Below, piece by piece: positions 45,784-54,552 of a stretch of DNA of 64,000 bases. The notes under the pieces were generated by a model. It saw only the letters and a program-made list of their open reading frames with translations. It was not told the origin of the DNA and made no database searches. Position 1 is the stretch's first letter, and each line of letters opens with the position of its first letter. The DNA is from Methanolobus sp. WCC4 (GTDB lineage Archaea; Halobacteriota; Methanosarcinia; Methanosarcinales; Methanosarcinaceae): contig NZ_CP150629.1 of the NCBI RefSeq assembly GCF_038022665.1, positions 124,001-188,000 on the forward strand. Reading direction: 5' to 3'. A program made the translations under genes and the position numbers.

Positions 45784-46533
45784 ATGACCCTCACACTAGC
45801 AATACACTCTTCTAAAGGCGGAACTGGAAAGACCAGCATTGCAACGAACCTTGCAGTTGCCTTTGCAATCGAAGGAAAGAACACATGCCTTATCGACCTC
45901 GACCTCAGGGGTCCTTCACTCTGCTCCATGTTCGAACCGCAAAGTCGTTTCTGGATCAATGATTTCCTTTCAGGGAAATGCAGTCTGAAAGATACACTTA
46001 CAGATATGGGAGAGGAAATGAACACAGAAGGTGATCTGTATATGAGCTTCTCGAACCCGGATATTGGAGAGATAAGGGAGCTTGTAGGCAAGGACAGGAA
46101 CTGGCAGGCAAGTGCACTCAAAGCACTGATGAACGGAAAAAAAGAGCTTGCTGAGGAGGAACTCGATGTGGTCATCTTCGACACAAGTCCGGGAGTGGAA
46201 TACGAATCAATAAATGCCGTTGCCGCATCGGATATGGTGATAATAATACACAACGATACATATGCGTGCACAAGCTGCACGGAACAGTTGATAAAAGGTG
46301 TTTACAGTCTCCTCGACAAGAAATGTGCGATTATAGACAATATGCACCATGGCAGCAATTGTCTTGATGTGATCGAGAAGAGCAGATATGGCGCACCAGT
46401 CCTTGCAACAATACCATGTATGTGTGAGATCGCAACCAGAGGGAACGAAGAGATACTCGTCCATACGGACCCGGACCATCTGTTCTCTAAAAGTATAATA
46501 GCTGTAAGAGATAAAATAAAAGCTATGCAATGA
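45784..46533 (+). CDS. ParA/MinD-type P-loop ATPase
   Basis: 249 aa. Deviant Walker A HSSKGGTGKTSIATN (about 8-22) with the signature Lys at 11. Switch I LIDLDLRGPSLCSMF (about 38-52) and Walker B VVIFDTSPGVEYES (about 129-142). A TYACTSCTEQ motif (about 157-166) and CMCE (about 210-213) are unusual cysteines for MinD and could bind metal or an Fe-S cluster. A positioning or partitioning role is possible, but no ParB partner is adjacent. No membrane-targeting helix is obvious. Confidence 0.85.
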   Translation: MTLTLAIHSSKGGTGKTSIATNLAVAFAIEGKNTCLIDLDLRGPSLCSMFEPQSRFWINDFLSGKCSLKDTLTDMGEEMNTEGDLYMSFSNPDIGEIRELVGKDRNWQASALKALMNGKKELAEEELDVVIFDTSPGVEYESINAVAASDMVIIIHNDTYACTSCTEQLIKGVYSLLDKKCAIIDNMHHGSNCLDVIEKSRYGAPVLATIPCMCEIATRGNEEILVHTDPDHLFSKSIIAVRDKIKAMQ

Positions 46534-46534
46534 G

Positions 46535-46556
46535 TGACTGTTCCTCAGTCATTTTT
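46535..46556 (+). terminator. Convergent terminator between the ATPase and membrane-protein genes
   Basis: TGACTG-TTCCT-CAGTCA, a perfect 6-bp stem 2 nt after the ATPase stop, then TTTTTA. The stop of the opposing gene (46545-46547) is inside the same hairpin. Confidence 0.65.
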
Positions 46557-47417
46557 ATCTTCATTGATTATCTTCATCACATCGTTATGAAGATATTCAT
46601 CCAGATCCCTGGACTTCTTTTCCTCGATATCCTGTTCTATATCCTCAGATGATATCAATATATCCTTGAAAACGACAACAAGTACGTAAACCAGGAATGC
46701 AGGGAAGAACGCGAGAATGGTCCGTTCCACCGGATATAAACCCATCACGGACGCATAGGTACTTGCAGGGAGGTCATATACAATATGATATGCCATGCTG
46801 CCTGCCAGATGATCGGACAGGACTCCCATTAATGCGGCCATGAACAATGAAAAGAAGACATATACCTTAGATGTGACCGAGCGCTCGAGTATAGACCTGT
46901 CGAAGTATATGAAAACACCCAGTACAAGCAGATGGTACCATGGGTAAAGATACGCATCCCGGCCTATATCAAACAGATACCATAGAACTATAAGTGCTGC
47001 GAATATGCCTTTTGCTGCCTTATGTTCCCTGTTCACCACAAGACCCGAAACTATTGAGCTCAGGGCAATGAAAGCGATCGAACCAACTGCAAAAGTGCTC
47101 ATTGAAAAAAAAGTACCGCTGGTTATCTTATACAGCAGAAAACCGATTGCCGATACAAGTGAACCCCAGAAAGGACCGAAAAGCATTCCATTCAGTGCAC
47201 CAAAGGAAACAATTGAACTTATCCTTATGTCATCCAGACCGGCAACGCCCATGAAATCCGGCATATATATCGAAAAATAGGTCAAAACTATACCAAAGGT
47301 TATGTAAACTACCTTTACATCGTTCTTAACCCTTAATTTCGGCAATAGTTTCGGAAGCACGCTTCCTAGATTGGAGAGGTCTTTATATAGAGGTTTACAT
47401 TCGTGTAAAGTTCGCAT
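46545..47417 (-). CDS. Multi-pass membrane protein, ECF S-component-like
   Basis: 290 aa from ATG 47417 (MRTLHECKPL). About seven hydrophobic segments. SFGALNGMLFGPFWGSLVSA followed by IGFLLYKITSG is typical of substrate-specific S-components of energy-coupling-factor transporters, and the second half has five further helices. The acidic C-terminal tail (about 260-290: DIEQDIEEKKSRDLDEYL) is unusual. No EcfA/EcfT genes are adjacent. An in-frame start at 47510 would add 31 residues without a credible site. Substrate unknown. Confidence 0.7.
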   Translation of the reverse strand: MRTLHECKPLYKDLSNLGSVLPKLLPKLRVKNDVKVVYITFGIVLTYFSIYMPDFMGVAGLDDIRISSIVSFGALNGMLFGPFWGSLVSAIGFLLYKITSGTFFSMSTFAVGSIAFIALSSIVSGLVVNREHKAAKGIFAALIVLWYLFDIGRDAYLYPWYHLLVLGVFIYFDRSILERSVTSKVYVFFSLFMAALMGVLSDHLAGSMAYHIVYDLPASTYASVMGLYPVERTILAFFPAFLVYVLVVVFKDILISSEDIEQDIEEKKSRDLDEYLHNDVMKIINEDKND

Positions 47418-47949
47418 TGTGAAACTAATAGGTAGATAGTTGCTCTTTTTTGAAAAGGCGGGAGCTGATCTGCTGACACAACAGTATATACACGTAATAG
47501 GTATGTGCATTAAGTGCCTATTATCTGAATGAATTACGTATGTAATGCTTATAAATAATACACGAGCATGATTTTGTCTTTGTGAAACAAAACTATTTTA
47601 GCGGGCAACACAAAATAAGTCCTTTTCAGAAAAGAAAATGTTATTAATATTTTCAGGCTAAAACTAAATAAATAAAAGTTCATAATTAATTATCATATAC
47701 CATATCAACATAATTAAATTAATAAGTGGCCGATGCATCGTGGTTTAGTTTGCACACTTACATACAATATAAATTTTGAAATTATACGATTGAACTAATA
47801 TATACCAGTAATATAATCTTATACTGGCAACGTTTAAATAAAAGTTTGTATATACACTAAATTATACAGATGTTTATAGTATCGATCAAAAAGATCATAT
47901 TACAACTACAGAAGTTAGATAAAAACGAACAAAATAAGGAAGGTAAAAC
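47418..47949. other. 530-bp A/T-rich intergenic region with a palindrome
   Basis: No gene is supported. An imperfect palindrome AATAGGTA (47496-47503) / TGCCTATT (47515-47522) lies close to the membrane-protein gene, and AATAGGTA recurs at about 47427-47434. These might be operator half-sites. TTTGTATATACAC (about 47844-47856) is a TATA candidate for the DUF1699 gene, and AAGGAAGGT precedes its ATG. Confidence 0.5.
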
Positions 47950-48348
47950 ATGAAAATAAGAGTTGTAAGTTCAAAAGAAGAGATCAATACCCTTGGCCCG
48001 AATGAAGAGATCATCCACCTCGCATTCAGACCATCCAACACAGATATCTTTTCACTCATTATGAAATGCCCTAATGTAAAAGCACTCCACATACCAAGCT
48101 CTTACAAGAGAACCATCTCAAACTCTGCAAAGATGTACCTTGAAATGCAGGGAATCGATCTTCTTGAAGGAGACGTATGGGGTCACAGGAAGGACATCAA
48201 CGAGTACTCCGAGGTTTCACAGAGCGTCTACGACCGTATCGCACAGTACAAGAGCGAAGGCATGACCGAAGAGGAAGTAGAGGACAAGATGATCAGAGAG
48301 ACAAGGCTTAGCCCTGACTTTGTCAAGTTCCTCGTAAAACAGTCATAA
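47950..48348 (+). CDS. DUF1699 family protein (methanogen-specific)
   Basis: 132 aa, soluble. MKIRVVSSKEEINTLGPNEE, HLAFRPSNTDIFSLIMKCPN and VKALHIPSSYKRTISNSAKM followed by YLEMQGIDLLEGDVWGHRKD match the DUF1699 pattern known from Methanosarcinales. The C-terminal part (about 98-132: EGMTEEEVEDKMIRETRLSP) is helical and could bind nucleic acid. Function not established. It has an A/T-rich promoter of its own and a good terminator. Codon use is that of a well-expressed gene. Confidence 0.88.
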   Translation: MKIRVVSSKEEINTLGPNEEIIHLAFRPSNTDIFSLIMKCPNVKALHIPSSYKRTISNSAKMYLEMQGIDLLEGDVWGHRKDINEYSEVSQSVYDRIAQYKSEGMTEEEVEDKMIRETRLSPDFVKFLVKQS

Positions 48349-48360
48349 ATAAGGTGGTCT

Positions 48361-48391
48361 CCGGCTGAAAGCCGGGGTCTCTTCTACTTTT
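48361..48391 (+). terminator. DUF1699 gene terminator
   Basis: CCGGCT-GAA-AGCCGG, a 6-bp GC stem 13 nt after the stop, is followed by TCTCTTCTACTTTT. Confidence 0.7.
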
Positions 48392-48436
48392 CCGGTATTT
48401 TCCTTTGACCCATGTCCATCAAGACATAGGTGTTTA

Positions 48437-48856
48437 TCATTCCCCACATACCTGCACAAGTACTTTTCTTGAACGTGGACGATTATCAAGATCAATGAGG
48501 ATTACCTGTTGCCATGTGCCAAGCAGGATAGTTCCATCCACAAGAGGGAAGGATTCACCCTGCCCCAGAAATGATGCCCTGATATGCGAATGACCATTAC
48601 CGTCATGCCATCTTTCGTTATGATGATAAGTGATTCCCTGCGGAGCAAGCCTTTCAAGTGCCGCTTTCATATCACGGATAAGACCCGGTTCGAACTCTAT
48701 CGTGGTTATGGCTGCAGTTGAACCCGGCACATATACAAGTACAATGCCATTACACATTCCGGAAAGTGCGACAAGCTCCGTGACCTGAGGAGTTATGTCA
48801 ATTATATCCGAATTCCCGGAAGTCTCAACCTTGAATCCTTCGCTGAAGACAGCCAT
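48437..48856 (-). CDS. yjbQ: YjbQ/UPF0047 family protein
   Basis: 139 aa, normal for the family. Motifs: GMCNGIVLVYVPGSTAAITT (about 37-56), NERWHDGNGHSHIRASFLGQ (about 80-99) and LGTWQQVILIDLDNRPRSRK (about 112-131), with the conserved His residues of the trimeric active site. Some bacterial members have thiamine-phosphate synthase activity. A link with thiL at 7.5 kb is possible but not demonstrated. Downstream of a small membrane protein in the same direction (14 bp gap). Confidence 0.92.
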   Translation of the reverse strand: MAVFSEGFKVETSGNSDIIDITPQVTELVALSGMCNGIVLVYVPGSTAAITTIEFEPGLIRDMKAALERLAPQGITYHHNERWHDGNGHSHIRASFLGQGESFPLVDGTILLGTWQQVILIDLDNRPRSRKVLVQVCGE

Positions 48857-48870
48857 TGATCGAACTTACC

Positions 48871-49083
48871 TCACTGCATTTCGTTCAACTTCAGACCCAC
48901 TGCAGACATCACCAGAATGAATATCGTAAGTGCGCCTATGAATCCCAATTCCTGAGAGAAGGAATCCCTTAACTGGTGTGCAACAGCGAAAAGTATGATC
49001 AGCAATACTACAGAACCTACTGAAGATATGATCTCTAAGTTTTTCTTGTTCATCATTGCTAATTGAGCTAACATGTACATCAA
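48871..49083 (-). CDS. Small two-helix membrane protein, unknown function
   Basis: 70 aa as given, or 60 aa if the Met at 49053 (MNKKNLE) is the start, which looks more natural. Two hydrophobic segments (about 20-35 and 46-62) separated by HQLRDSFSQELG. Not recognised. Probably co-transcribed with yjbQ. Neither start has a clear ribosome site. Confidence 0.6.
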   Translation of the reverse strand: MMYMLAQLAMMNKKNLEIISSVGSVVLLIILFAVAHQLRDSFSQELGFIGALTIFILVMSAVGLKLNEMQ

Positions 49084-49166
49084 TCTATCGAATTACAGGA
49101 AATAACGTACAAAAGCAATACTTAATATAACCTCAAAATAATATAATTCTGAAAACGTGATCAAGC

Positions 49167-49664
49167 ATGACAGAATTTGAAAGAGTACTCGTTCAGTCGT
49201 TCAATACATTCTTTGAGGAAAATAATTTCAAAGGGATCTCATATCGCCTGAAACAGCACAGGTTCACACCGCAGTTCCTGGATGTTCTTGTGGATTCACT
49301 GGACCCGGATTATTACATGGGGATCGAATGTAAGAGCATTTCAGTGGACAAAGGTGCAAAAGCACTGTATTTCACACAGCATTTCACAACAGATAAGAAC
49401 GGGTTACACCAGATAGAAAGAATATCGGATTTCCTTTTAAGGTCCGGCAGGACAGGATTCCTTGCAGTGGAATTAAGACTGGGGGTTGGAAGAGCAAGGG
49501 AAGCCTACATGATACCCTGGACAGAACTGTACAGGAAATACAATGAAGAGGGTACCCCGAAGATCACCGTGGATGAGATCAGGGAATATCCACAGATAGA
49601 AAGAGAGAAGAACAAATACCTGATCGATCCGAAAGGATGGAAGAAACTCAGAGTGATAGAATAA
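49167..49664 (+). CDS. PD-(D/E)XK nuclease-like protein (Hjc-type fold)
   Basis: 165 aa. The segment FLDVLVDSLD, then YYMGIECKSIS places D39, E54 and K56 as a D-x(n)-E-x-K metal site of PD-(D/E)XK nucleases, as in Holliday-junction resolvases and restriction enzymes. A later QIERISDFLLRSGRTGFLAV resembles the C-terminal helix-strand of that fold. The N-terminal Glu (about E7) may be a further ligand. It lies 22 bp before the DHH nuclease gene with AAGGAAGAG between them, so the two are probably co-expressed. Exact substrate unknown. Confidence 0.75.
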   Translation: MTEFERVLVQSFNTFFEENNFKGISYRLKQHRFTPQFLDVLVDSLDPDYYMGIECKSISVDKGAKALYFTQHFTTDKNGLHQIERISDFLLRSGRTGFLAVELRLGVGRAREAYMIPWTELYRKYNEEGTPKITVDEIREYPQIEREKNKYLIDPKGWKKLRVIE

Positions 49665-49686
49665 AAGGAAGAGAAGAGGATGAGAA

Positions 49687-51069
49687 ATGTCTGAAATCAT
49701 GGCCATGATGGCTGAACGTGCAGCAAAGTGCGCTGAAGAGATCAGGAAATACGATGAGATACAGCTGGTATCCCATATCGATGCTGACGGGATCACATCC
49801 GGTGCAATCATTGCAAAGGCACTGGAACGAGCAGGTATCGGCTATGAGATGATGTTCGTAAAACAACTTGATGAGGTGATCGTGGAGCAACTTGCAGACA
49901 CAAATCCGGAACTTACCATCTTCACCGATCTTGGAAGCGGACAACTGGAACACATCAACAACTATGGATTACATTCCATCGTTTCGGACCACCATCGCCC
50001 TCAGGGAGAGACCGAGTTCCACCTGAACCCTCATCTTTTCGGTGCCAACGGCTCCTACGAGATAAGCGGATCAGGAACAACGTTCATACTTGCAACAAAA
50101 CTTGGAGACAACCGGGATCTTGCAGACCTTGCTATCACTGGCTGTGTAGGAGATATGCAGTATCGTAAATATGGGCACCTTGTAAGCCTCAACAGGATGA
50201 TACTTGAAGCAAATCCCGAATACATCGTTGCAAAAAAGGATATCGCACTTTTCGGAAAACAGACAAGACCCGTATACAAGATGTTACAGTTCTCATCCGA
50301 CCCGTTCATCCCGGGACTCACAGGTAGTGAAGATTCATGTATCGACTTCCTTGCAAAGATAGGTCTGCAGTTCGCAAATGATGAGAAATGGAGAAGATGG
50401 ATCGACCTTTCTGAGGAAGAGAGGATGAAGGTCACCTCATCCCTGTTGCAGCATGCCATGCAAAGCGGAATGTCATCCTACAATATCGGAAGACTGGTTG
50501 CAGAGGGATATATACTCCTTTCCGAGAAGGAAGGGACCGAGATGAGGGATGCAACGGAATACTCTACACTCCTCAACGCCACCGGCAGATACATGCAAGC
50601 TGAGGTAGGCATGCAGGTGTGCATGGGTGACCGTGACGAAGCATACAGGGAAGCTCAGGACCTTTTAGGCAACCACCGCAAGAACCTTGTCGACGGACTG
50701 AACTTCGTAAAAGATAACGGTATCACAGAACTCTCACATCTCCAGTACTTCGATGCAGGAAGCGTTATCCCTGAGACCATAGTAGGTATCGTTGCAGGAA
50801 TGAGCCACTCTTCTGCAGGGAACCGAAAACTGCCGATCATAGCATTTGCCGACAAGGAGGACGGCCATAAGGTCTCAGCAAGGGGAACCCAGGAACTTGT
50901 GAACAGAGGACTGAACCTTGCAGAAGCACTTAGCATCGTCTGTCAGGAACTTGGCGGAGCAGGTGGCGGTCATGATATAGCGGCTGGAGCTACAGTACCT
51001 TTTGGTAAAAAAGAAGAGTTCATACAGAAACTCAATTCGACCATCGAAAAGCAGTTAATGAAAAAATGA
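49687..51069 (+). CDS. DHH-family phosphoesterase, archaeal RecJ-like exonuclease
   Basis: 460 aa. Motifs: SHIDADGITSGAIIAKAL (about 28-45), FTDLGSG (about 79-85) and VSDHHRPQG (about 100-108) for the DHH domain, and GGAGGGHDIAAGATVP (about 425-440) for DHHA1. This is the architecture of archaeal RecJ/GAN proteins that associate with GINS and act on single-stranded DNA or RNA 5' ends. Preceded by a PD-(D/E)XK nuclease in the same operon, which supports a DNA-repair role. Confidence 0.92.
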   Translation: MSEIMAMMAERAAKCAEEIRKYDEIQLVSHIDADGITSGAIIAKALERAGIGYEMMFVKQLDEVIVEQLADTNPELTIFTDLGSGQLEHINNYGLHSIVSDHHRPQGETEFHLNPHLFGANGSYEISGSGTTFILATKLGDNRDLADLAITGCVGDMQYRKYGHLVSLNRMILEANPEYIVAKKDIALFGKQTRPVYKMLQFSSDPFIPGLTGSEDSCIDFLAKIGLQFANDEKWRRWIDLSEEERMKVTSSLLQHAMQSGMSSYNIGRLVAEGYILLSEKEGTEMRDATEYSTLLNATGRYMQAEVGMQVCMGDRDEAYREAQDLLGNHRKNLVDGLNFVKDNGITELSHLQYFDAGSVIPETIVGIVAGMSHSSAGNRKLPIIAFADKEDGHKVSARGTQELVNRGLNLAEALSIVCQELGGAGGGHDIAAGATVPFGKKEEFIQKLNSTIEKQLMKK

Positions 51070-51096
51070 ACCACATCACACGATATCGTTGATGTG
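51061..51096 (-). terminator. Terminator overlapping the nrpRII stop
   Basis: On the minus strand CACATCA-ACGAT / ATCGT-G-TGATGTG form a 12-bp stem with one bulge. The TGA stop lies in the 3' arm and GTTCATTTTTTC follows. The plus strand of the same element follows the RecJ-like gene. Confidence 0.7.
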
Positions 51097-51885
51097 ATAG
51101 AGCTTATTGATATCCATTAGTGTTGACATTGCATTGGTGCGTATTGGAATCCCGTGTTCCTGAACGATAGCCATGGGGTTCGTACCACCAATGACAACAA
51201 TGCCAAGGTGATCGCGTTCCACAGGTACATCCAGTATCCTGGTATTGGGATCACCAACCTCCAGTATCCCATTTATTCCGGCATCGACCATATCTGAAAG
51301 AGTGCTGTCTATAACGTCCCTTGCAACCATGGGAGCCTCACGCAGGTTCGCAAGGATCTTACCGGAACCTGTCTTCAGCATATTCATCACGGAAGTTATT
51401 TCCTGTGACATCAATACTTCAAGTGGGTCAATGGTAGTACTCTGGTATGTAAGGACATTTGTAAAACGTATAGGTTCACCATCACGTATCTCAACAAGTC
51501 CTCCAAATCTTGGTTTTACCATCACACCTGCTTTCAGGAGAAGACCATCTATCGTGATACTGCATACAGTTGCAAAGCCAACCTCGCCTTCGCCGATCTT
51601 CCTGTCACCAATGGAATCACCTTCATGAAGGATCTTAAGCAGAGGACTGACCGCAAGTCCACTATTGATAGCCATGCTGAATATCTTGAGAACATCATCA
51701 TAATCCTGCTTATCAATGAGGGACAGGTTTACGATGACATCGCCTTCCATCGTCTTTGGATCGAAGGTCGTCCTGAACATCAGGTCCTCTATTTTCGATG
51801 ATGTGAACTGGATACGTTGATTCCTTTGCAAAGATATACCTCTGAACCGTTTTGTAACTGCTAGGAAGTAGTAACTGCCAGACAT
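51076..51885 (-). CDS. NrpRII-like nitrogen regulator (DUF128 domain without HTH)
   Basis: 269 aa. One NrpR regulatory domain (DUF128): [20 protein letters not shown], then [56 protein letters not shown] and [20 protein letters not shown]. NrpR represses nitrogen genes and senses 2-oxoglutarate. In Methanosarcina, NrpRI carries the HTH and NrpRII only the effector domain, binding NrpRI. No HTH is seen here, so NrpRII is the fit. ATG 51777 has a good GAGG site and is an alternative start, but residues before it look homologous, so the longer form is kept. Confidence 0.85.
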   Translation of the reverse strand: MSGSYYFLAVTKRFRGISLQRNQRIQFTSSKIEDLMFRTTFDPKTMEGDVIVNLSLIDKQDYDDVLKIFSMAINSGLAVSPLLKILHEGDSIGDRKIGEGEVGFATVCSITIDGLLLKAGVMVKPRFGGLVEIRDGEPIRFTNVLTYQSTTIDPLEVLMSQEITSVMNMLKTGSGKILANLREAPMVARDVIDSTLSDMVDAGINGILEVGDPNTRILDVPVERDHLGIVVIGGTNPMAIVQEHGIPIRTNAMSTLMDINKLYHINDIV

Positions 51886-51913
51886 TTATAGTTTCGCATA
51901 AATGACCAGAATC

Positions 51914-52645
51914 TTATGGAGAGACGATCTTTGCGAATATCTCCAGATGATCCTGTGGATTGATAAGCATATCAAGCTTTCCAAGATCATCCACCAGATC
52001 GTACATGTCCTTCCCGCAGAAAAGACCTGCCTCAGGATGGTCCATTGGACCCACATACCTTATCTCAGGAACTTCACTGTAATTAGCGTTCTTTACAAAG
52101 CCGTCCTCCAGAAGATAATATGCAGCACCTTCGTGTTTCCGGACAGGTTCATATTCCGAAGAGAAATTACTACAGACCCAGTTTGCCATTTTGAGGACGG
52201 AGTCTGAAGCGTTGATGGTGACGTGACCATAATCCGGAGGAATAAGTGCAATGTCACCTGCCTTTGCCTTACACACTATCACATCGGATAGATTTCCATA
52301 TTCACCATTCTGCAAAAGGTACGTGGCTTCACCTTCAAGTACCTGATACACCTCGGGGTATGACATGTCACCCCCCGGAACATTCGGATGGTAATGACCT
52401 GCCGTCTTGATATATTCATCACCGATCATTGCAGGGGGGATGATGGTGATATCATACCTCAACCCCTTTTCAACCATCTTCTTATGGTCTGCCCCGTTCT
52501 TGAAGAGATCACGATACATGTAATAGAGCTCAATATTCCCCTGTGAGCGCAGCCATTCCTGATCATGCAACACCTCATCCATGTCATGAAGCATCCTGAT
52601 GTCAGGAGTGCGGATATCCCCATAAAAATCCAGTTCATTACCCAT
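51914..52645 (-). CDS. pgiA: Cupin-type glucose-6-phosphate isomerase
   Basis: Archaeal cPGI, interconverting glucose-6- and fructose-6-phosphate. 243 aa from ATG 52645 (GTGAT upstream); ATG 52663 is possible. Metal ligands in the cupin: HYHPNVPGG (two His), YPEVYQVLEG (Glu) and PPDYGHVTIN (His), about residues 80-150. Related to euryarchaeal cPGI. Single gene on the minus strand. Confidence 0.94.
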   Translation of the reverse strand: MGNELDFYGDIRTPDIRMLHDMDEVLHDQEWLRSQGNIELYYMYRDLFKNGADHKKMVEKGLRYDITIIPPAMIGDEYIKTAGHYHPNVPGGDMSYPEVYQVLEGEATYLLQNGEYGNLSDVIVCKAKAGDIALIPPDYGHVTINASDSVLKMANWVCSNFSSEYEPVRKHEGAAYYLLEDGFVKNANYSEVPEIRYVGPMDHPEAGLFCGKDMYDLVDDLGKLDMLINPQDHLEIFAKIVSP

Positions 52646-52748
52646 TTGATCACACATTACCATTTCAAAACATCTAGAATAAAAAGTAATATGAGCAGCA
52701 CAGTATTTATTTTTGCCGCAAATGATTTAAGAAGATCACCATAAGTCC

Positions 52749-54551
52749 TCATCCCTGTTCTTTCAGATGTTCGAGCACTTTCTGTGCAAGATCCGTGCTT
52801 ATACCATCAAGACCGGATATGTCCTCTACAGATGCCAGCCTTAACTTTTCCACCGACCCGAATCTTTCAAGGAGAAGACGTTTTCTTGCAGGACCGATAC
52901 CGGGTATCTGGTCAAGTTCTGAATGAGTAAGACTTGCAGACCTCCTGCGCCTGTGAGAACTCACCGCGAACCTGTGAGCTTCATCACGTATATGCATAAG
53001 GAGTTTCAATGCAGGCGAGGAATGAGGAAGGATCACCACCTCATCTGGACCCTTTTTAGTGGTGATGATATGCTCGAACCTCTTGGCAAGACCGATCATC
53101 GGTATTTCAAGACCCAGTGCATCAAGTGAGGACTTCGCAGCACCCACCTGCCCCGGACCACCATCTATGAGAATAAGGTCAGGCATCGGCTCATTGTTAT
53201 TAAGCAAACCTGAATAACGACGATGAACAACCTCCGCCATCATGGCAAAATCATCGATACCTTTAACAGTTTTGATGTTATGCTGGCGATATTTACTATT
53301 TGCAGGTCTGCCGTTCTCAAAATACACCATAGAACCCACTGCATTGGTACCTGATATGTTGGATATATCGAATCCTTCTATATGCAGGGGAGGAGCATCC
53401 AGGGACAGTACCTTTTGAAGGTCCTCGAGTGCTTCCATTGCAGACTCTGAGCTTGAAGGTTTCAGTTTCGCCATCCTTGCGGACATCTCTGCGTTCCTTG
53501 CAGCCATCCCTATGAGTTTTTTCTTCTCACCCCTTAGTGGAACGTGCACCTTCACATCCCGCCCCGAACGACTGGAAAGCCAACTCATGATCAGGTCCTT
53601 TTCAGGCAGCTCATACTGGACAAGTATCTCAGGAGGGATGGGAGAATCCTGATAATATTGTTTCACGAACTGAGCAAGGGATTCCCCGATACTTTCCGAA
53701 TCACCGGTCCCTACAAGTGTAAAATCGGCCTTTCCCACCATACTACCATGACGAACATAGAATATCCCTATATAGACCGCTTTCTCATCGGCAACCGCTG
53801 CAATGATATCACGGTCATCCGTTCCCGAGCTTGCTATCTGTTCCTCTGAGAGGTATTTCACAGACTCGATCTGGTCCCTCACCTCGGCAGCAGCCTCATA
53901 TTCCTGCTCCTCTGCAAGGGCATGCATCTTCTTTTCCAGTTCCTTCAGGATACCGGAAGTATCCCCTTTGAGGAAACGGACAGCTTCCATGACCCTTCTG
54001 CGATATTCATCCCTGTCAAGTCCTTCCCTGCAGGGAGCCATGCAGCGTTTGATATGATAATTAAGACATGGTCTCGTCTTTCCGGGTTCTATCTTTTTCC
54101 TGCATCTTCGAAGCATATAGACCCTTGAAAGAAGATCAAGTGTCGTGCGGATGGCCTTTGCATTAGTATAAGGACCGAAATACAGGGCGCCGTCCATAAG
54201 CCTTCTGCGGGTAAGAAAAATGCGTGGAAATGCAGAATTGACTGTGACCTTGACGTAAGGATACCTCTTGTCGTCCTTCAGGCGTACATTATAACGAGGA
54301 CGATACTTCTTGATCAGGTTTGCCTCGAGCACAAGTGCATCTATCTCGGAATCCGTGACGATGTACTCTATATCATCAATATGTCCCACAAGGGTGACCG
54401 TCTTGGGGGAGAGGTTCTTCTTTGACTGAAAATACTGGCGCACCCTCTTATCAAGGGACTTTGCCTTGCCTACGTATATCACATCACCAGAGCTATCTTT
54501 CATGAGATAGACCCCGGGAAGTGCAGGGAGTGTTTTCAGGTCGAACTTCAT
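52749..54551 (-). CDS. uvrC: Excinuclease ABC subunit C
   Basis: Dual-incision nuclease of nucleotide excision repair, 600 aa, family length. GIY-YIG domain (about 10-90: LPGVYLMKDSSGDVIYVGKA), a cysteine cluster LRRCRKKIEPGKTRPC and IKRCMAPC (about 148-175) that may bind an Fe-S cluster, a UVR motif (about 202-237: LKELEKKMHALAEEQEYEAA), the RNase H-like endonuclease domain (LILIDGGPGQVGAAKSSLDA) and a C-terminal helix-hairpin-helix (LDQIPGIGPARKRLL). One base after the RNase H-like gene in the same direction. Confidence 0.96.
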   Translation of the reverse strand: MKFDLKTLPALPGVYLMKDSSGDVIYVGKAKSLDKRVRQYFQSKKNLSPKTVTLVGHIDDIEYIVTDSEIDALVLEANLIKKYRPRYNVRLKDDKRYPYVKVTVNSAFPRIFLTRRRLMDGALYFGPYTNAKAIRTTLDLLSRVYMLRRCRKKIEPGKTRPCLNYHIKRCMAPCREGLDRDEYRRRVMEAVRFLKGDTSGILKELEKKMHALAEEQEYEAAAEVRDQIESVKYLSEEQIASSGTDDRDIIAAVADEKAVYIGIFYVRHGSMVGKADFTLVGTGDSESIGESLAQFVKQYYQDSPIPPEILVQYELPEKDLIMSWLSSRSGRDVKVHVPLRGEKKKLIGMAARNAEMSARMAKLKPSSSESAMEALEDLQKVLSLDAPPLHIEGFDISNISGTNAVGSMVYFENGRPANSKYRQHNIKTVKGIDDFAMMAEVVHRRYSGLLNNNEPMPDLILIDGGPGQVGAAKSSLDALGLEIPMIGLAKRFEHIITTKKGPDEVVILPHSSPALKLLMHIRDEAHRFAVSSHRRRRSASLTHSELDQIPGIGPARKRLLLERFGSVEKLRLASVEDISGLDGISTDLAQKVLEHLKEQG

Positions 54552-54552
54552 A

